In this document: positions 13,451-16,450 of the stretch, in pieces
Position numbering within the stretch: position 1 is the stretch's first letter
Layout: each line of letters begins with the position of its first letter
From: Streptomyces sp. NRRL WC-3618
GTDB lineage: Bacteria; Actinomycetota; Actinomycetes; Streptomycetales; Streptomycetaceae
Length of the DNA stretch: 16,450 nt
Direction of reading: 5' to 3'
NCBI RefSeq assembly: GCF_001280005.1
Contig: NZ_LGDW01000071.1
Span: 1-16,450 of the forward strand
Program-made: the position numbers and the translations under genes
The notes under the pieces: model-generated
Told to the model about the DNA's origin: nothing
The model's input: only the letters and a program-made list of their open reading frames with translations
Database searches by the model: none

Positions 13451-16387
13451 CTACGGCAGCGCGGCCAGCCCCGCGCGGCTCTCCTCGACGTACTGCGCCA
13501 TGTTGTGACGCAGCCCCAGTGCGAGGCACTGCTCCCAGCAACTCCGCGCGGCGTCCCACTCGCCGAAGTGGTGATGCGTCCGGGCCGTGAAGGCAAGGCA
13601 GTCGGCCGTGCCGGCGGGGTCGTTCATCTGCCGTCGGATGGACAGCGCCTCCGTCTGCGCCTTCAACGCGGCTTCTCGGCAGCCGAGTTGGCGGTGGATG
13701 TCGCCGAGCTTGGTCAGGCTGGTGGCCAGGAAGACCCCGTGCCGTTGCTCACGCAGCGCCTCGATGACCTTCTTGTAATGCGCAGCAGCCAGGGCGTGTT
13801 CGCCGCGCAGCTCCTGGACGTCCGCGAGCCGGCTCAGGGCCAGCGCCTCGCTGGCGGCGCTGCCGACGCTCCGGTACAGCTCGTGCGACCGCTCGGCGTG
13901 GGCGAGCCCCGGCTCGGCGTCCCCGACCTGGACGTACAGGGCCGAGATGTTGCCCAGGATGGAGGCCTGCGCGAGTTCGTCACCGGCGTCGGTGAAGAAG
14001 TCGAGCGCCGCGTGCAGGTGCTCCAGGCACTGTTCGTTGCGGAGCGCCATTCCATGGGCGACGGCGGTCCTGCGGTGGAGCCAGGCCCGCCCGAGTGTGT
14101 CGTCGTGCGCCACCGCGATGTCCATGGCCTGGCGCAGGCAGGCGTCCCACTCGCCGGTCCACCAGTGCGTGGTCGCGTACCCGAAGAGGCCGACGGCCAG
14201 GCGCCAGGCGATGTCGGAACGGCCGAGGGCCCCGGCCCGGGTGATGGCCTCGCGGATCGCGGGCAGTTCCCGCCTGGTCCATTCGAAGGCGGCCGCCTCG
14301 TCCGCGAACTCGGGGAGCGCCGGGTCCTCGGGGCCGTCGAGCGGTGGCGGGGACTGCGTCGCGTGGCTGGTCAGGGCACAGGCCGTGGTGACGGCCCGCG
14401 CGTACCAGGTGAGCAGCCTCAGGGTGGCTGTCTCCCGTTCCCGCGCGGTGACTTCCTCCGCCGCCCGCTGGGCCGCGTACTCGCCGAGGAGGTCGTGGAG
14501 CGCGTACTCGTCGGGCTCGGGGCTCTGTACGAGGTTCGCGTCGACCAGCAGTTCCAGCGCGGCTGCCGCCTCGTGGACCGTCGTGCCCAGCAGGGCGGCG
14601 GCCGAACGGGCGGTCACGGCATGGGGCTGCCACAGCCCCAGCAGCCGGAAGGCGCGGGCCGCCTCGCGTTCCTGGGCGTTGCCGCTCCCGTGCATCGCCA
14701 GGTAGCTCATGTCGAAGGTGTGCCGTACGGCGACCGCGCCCATGGTCAGGGCCTGGAGACGGCCCTGGTGCGGGGTGAGGCGCTCGGCCAGCATGGCCAG
14801 CGGCCACGACGGCCGGGAGGCGAGCCTGCCGCCGACGATCCGCAGGGCCAGGGGGAGGCCGCCGCAGGCGGTCAGTATGTCGGCCAGGGCCGTGGGCTCG
14901 TCCGTGATGCGGTCGGCTCCGCACAGCTTGGACAACAGGGTCAGCTGCTCGTCGCGGTCGAGCGGGTGCAGCGGCACCATGGCGACACCGGGCACCTCGG
15001 CCAGCAGGTGGCGGCTGGTGATCAGGGCCGCGCCGGGGCCGCCGGGCGGCAGGAGCGGGGTGATGTGGGTCGCGTCCCGCGCGTTGTCCAGGACCAGCAG
15101 GATGCGGCGGCCTTCGATCGCGGACCGGAAGAGGGCGGCGCGGTCGTCGGTGTTGTCGGGCAGTACGGCGGGGCGCACCCCGAGGTCGGCGAGGAGCCGG
15201 GCGAGCAGGTCGTGGGCGCTGCGAGCCGTTCCGCTGCTGAATCCCTGGAGGTCCGCGTAGAGCGTGCCGTCGGGGAACTGGTCACGGACCAGGCGCGCCA
15301 CGTGGATGGCGAGGGCGGTCTTGCCGATGCCGCCCATGCCCGAGATGACGACGGGACGCAGGGCGGTGGCCGGCTGGTGACGGTCACCGTCGTCGGCCGA
15401 GGGCGCCATCGGCCGACGCAACAGGGCCTCGACCGTCGCCGTTTCGGCCTCACGTCCGGTGAAGTCCGCGACGATGGAGGGGAGTTGGTTCGGTGGCGGG
15501 GGCGCGGCGGCACCCTCCGGCCGCGGTTGCTCTTGCGGTTGTTCTTGTTCCTGCTCTTTCGCTTGTGCTTGCGGTTGTCGTGGGCGCGGCTTCGGTTCGG
15601 GGGAAGGGCTGTGGACGGGTGGGGCCGGGTCCGGGGCCTGTTTTTCCTCGAGCAGTTTCTGGTACGTCTGGCGGACGGCGGCGCCGGGTTCCGTACCGAG
15701 GTCGTCGACCAGCGACCGGCGTAGCGCGTGGAAGACCTCGAACGCGTCGGCCTGGCGTCCGCTGCGGTGCAGGGCGACCATGAGCTGGCGGTGGAGTGCC
15801 TCGCGCAGCGGGTTCTCGGCGGCCAGGGCGGCGAGTTCGGCGCAGATCTCGCGGTGGCGCCCGAGGTGGAGGTCGGCGTCGAAGGCCCACTCGCGGACCT
15901 GGAGGCGTACCTCGTCGAGCTGGTGGACGCGCAGGGACGGGGCCCGGGACTCGGAGAACGGAGCCAGGTCGGCGAAGGGCTCCCCGCGCCACAGGGCCAG
16001 CGCCGCCGCGCTCTCCTCGCGGACCCTGGGCCAGTCGCCCGCGTGGTGTGCGAGGCCTGCGGCGTGCGCCCGCGCCTCGAACACGTCGACGTCCAGTTCA
16101 CCGTCCTGTACGAGGAGTTGGTAGCCCGGAGCCACGGTGCGCAGGCGGTTGTCCCCGGTTGCGGAAAGGATTCTGCGCAGCCGGGTCGCGTGGTTCGCGA
16201 AGGACGCCTCGACGCTGGACGGGGGCCGCTCGTCCCACATGGCCTCCTTGAGGGCGTCCTTGGACACCACCCGGTTGGCCTGGAGAAGCAGGGCGGCCAG
16301 CAGTACGCGTACCTTGAGCCCCGCGACCGGCGCCAGTGCCGTCCCGTCGTGCACCACGAGCGGTCCGAGCAACCCGAATTTCAGCAT
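13451..16387 (-). CDS. AfsR/SARP-family regulator with NB-ARC and TPR domains
   Basis: A 978-residue protein with the layout and length of AfsR. Residues 1-93 form an OmpR-type winged helix (MLKFGLLGPLVV ... ANHATRLRRIL ... TVAPGYQLLV); about 98-245 a bacterial activation domain ending near DDLGTEPGAAVRQTYQKLL. A Pro/Gln/Glu-rich linker (about 250-305) leads to an NB-ARC ATPase: P-loop GMGGIGKTALA near 349, Walker B ILLVLDN near 433 and GLPLAL near 511. The last 240 residues are TPR-like helix pairs. Such proteins activate secondary metabolism or morphological genes, with ATP binding and TPRs sensing signals. The start is ATG 16387, with GGGGGAG four bases upstream; the frame is open to 16447 but lacks family sequence there. 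No biosynthetic genes lie in the window, so targets are unknown. I saw no TTA codon in it. Confidence 0.92.
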   Translation of the reverse strand: MLKFGLLGPLVVHDGTALAPVAGLKVRVLLAALLLQANRVVSKDALKEAMWDERPPSSVEASFANHATRLRRILSATGDNRLRTVAPGYQLLVQDGELDVDVFEARAHAAGLAHHAGDWPRVREESAAALALWRGEPFADLAPFSESRAPSLRVHQLDEVRLQVREWAFDADLHLGRHREICAELAALAAENPLREALHRQLMVALHRSGRQADAFEVFHALRRSLVDDLGTEPGAAVRQTYQKLLEEKQAPDPAPPVHSPSPEPKPRPRQPQAQAKEQEQEQPQEQPRPEGAAAPPPPNQLPSIVADFTGREAETATVEALLRRPMAPSADDGDRHQPATALRPVVISGMGGIGKTALAIHVARLVRDQFPDGTLYADLQGFSSGTARSAHDLLARLLADLGVRPAVLPDNTDDRAALFRSAIEGRRILLVLDNARDATHITPLLPPGGPGAALITSRHLLAEVPGVAMVPLHPLDRDEQLTLLSKLCGADRITDEPTALADILTACGGLPLALRIVGGRLASRPSWPLAMLAERLTPHQGRLQALTMGAVAVRHTFDMSYLAMHGSGNAQEREAARAFRLLGLWQPHAVTARSAAALLGTTVHEAAAALELLVDANLVQSPEPDEYALHDLLGEYAAQRAAEEVTARERETATLRLLTWYARAVTTACALTSHATQSPPPLDGPEDPALPEFADEAAAFEWTRRELPAIREAITRAGALGRSDIAWRLAVGLFGYATTHWWTGEWDACLRQAMDIAVAHDDTLGRAWLHRRTAVAHGMALRNEQCLEHLHAALDFFTDAGDELAQASILGNISALYVQVGDAEPGLAHAERSHELYRSVGSAASEALALSRLADVQELRGEHALAAAHYKKVIEALREQRHGVFLATSLTKLGDIHRQLGCREAALKAQTEALSIRRQMNDPAGTADCLAFTARTHHHFGEWDAARSCWEQCLALGLRHNMAQYVEESRAGLAALP

Positions 16388-16450
16388 CGCGCTCCCCCGA
16401 GCATCAACGGTCGCATCCGCGTGGCAGAGGAACCGACTGGCGGACATCGT

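Noticed and set aside
13505..15724. A 739-codon open frame on the plus strand, opposite the AfsR-like gene
   Set aside because: It is the complement of a clear regulator gene, is Gly/Arg/Val-rich with no domain, and long antisense frames are expected at this GC content.
1..16450. Mobile element or genomic island boundaries
   Set aside because: No transposase, integrase, tRNA or terminal inverted repeats are visible, and composition is even apart from short repeats.

Overview
The window is very GC-rich actinobacterial DNA, almost certainly from a Streptomyces or close relative. The signs are strong G/C bias at third codon positions, many GTG starts, GGAG-type ribosome sites, an F420-dependent oxidoreductase of the Rv0121 type, an AfsR-like regulator of about 980 residues, and one rare TTA leucine codon. 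I see no rRNA, tRNA, CRISPR array, insertion sequence or integrase. All family names come from reading motifs by eye; no database search was run.

Region by region. (1) Positions 1-1230: the 3' part of a gene for an unrecognised, probably exported Ala/Gly-rich protein, then a strong hairpin terminator. (2) 1311-2075: a SAM-dependent methyltransferase. (3) 2119-4603, leftward: a winged-helix protein with a C-terminal zinc ribbon, a small protein made of two copies of one module, and an HD-domain phosphohydrolase whose 3' end appears to carry two single-base frameshifts. (4) 4758-5183: a PPOX-class F420-dependent oxidoreductase, divergent from the HD gene. (5) 5356-6551: an ECF-like sigma factor overlapping by ATGA with a one-pass membrane protein, probably its regulator. 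(6) 6869-12699: a LacI-family regulator, a 500-base spacer holding three families of short tandem repeats, and a tight five-gene sugar operon. (7) 12916-13377: a small secreted protein resembling DUF2690. (8) 13451-16387, leftward: a large AfsR-type regulator, separated from the secreted-protein gene by a very strong two-way terminator.

The best understood unit is the sugar operon: a lipoprotein binding protein, a permease, a single-domain ATPase, a PfkB/ribokinase-type kinase and an RbsD-type pyranase. Together they would capture a pentose such as ribose, import it, interconvert its ring forms and phosphorylate it. The adjacent LacI-type gene, whose last sense codon is TTA, is the likely local repressor. 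The ATPase has one nucleotide-binding domain, as in Frc-type transporters, rather than the two of RbsA.

The most unusual features are the 8-bp-period repeat array directly before the binding-protein ribosome site, the terminal TTA codon in the regulator, the apparent frameshifts in the HD gene, and the uncharacterised leftward trio. I find no convincing evidence of a wholly new defence or biosynthetic system.
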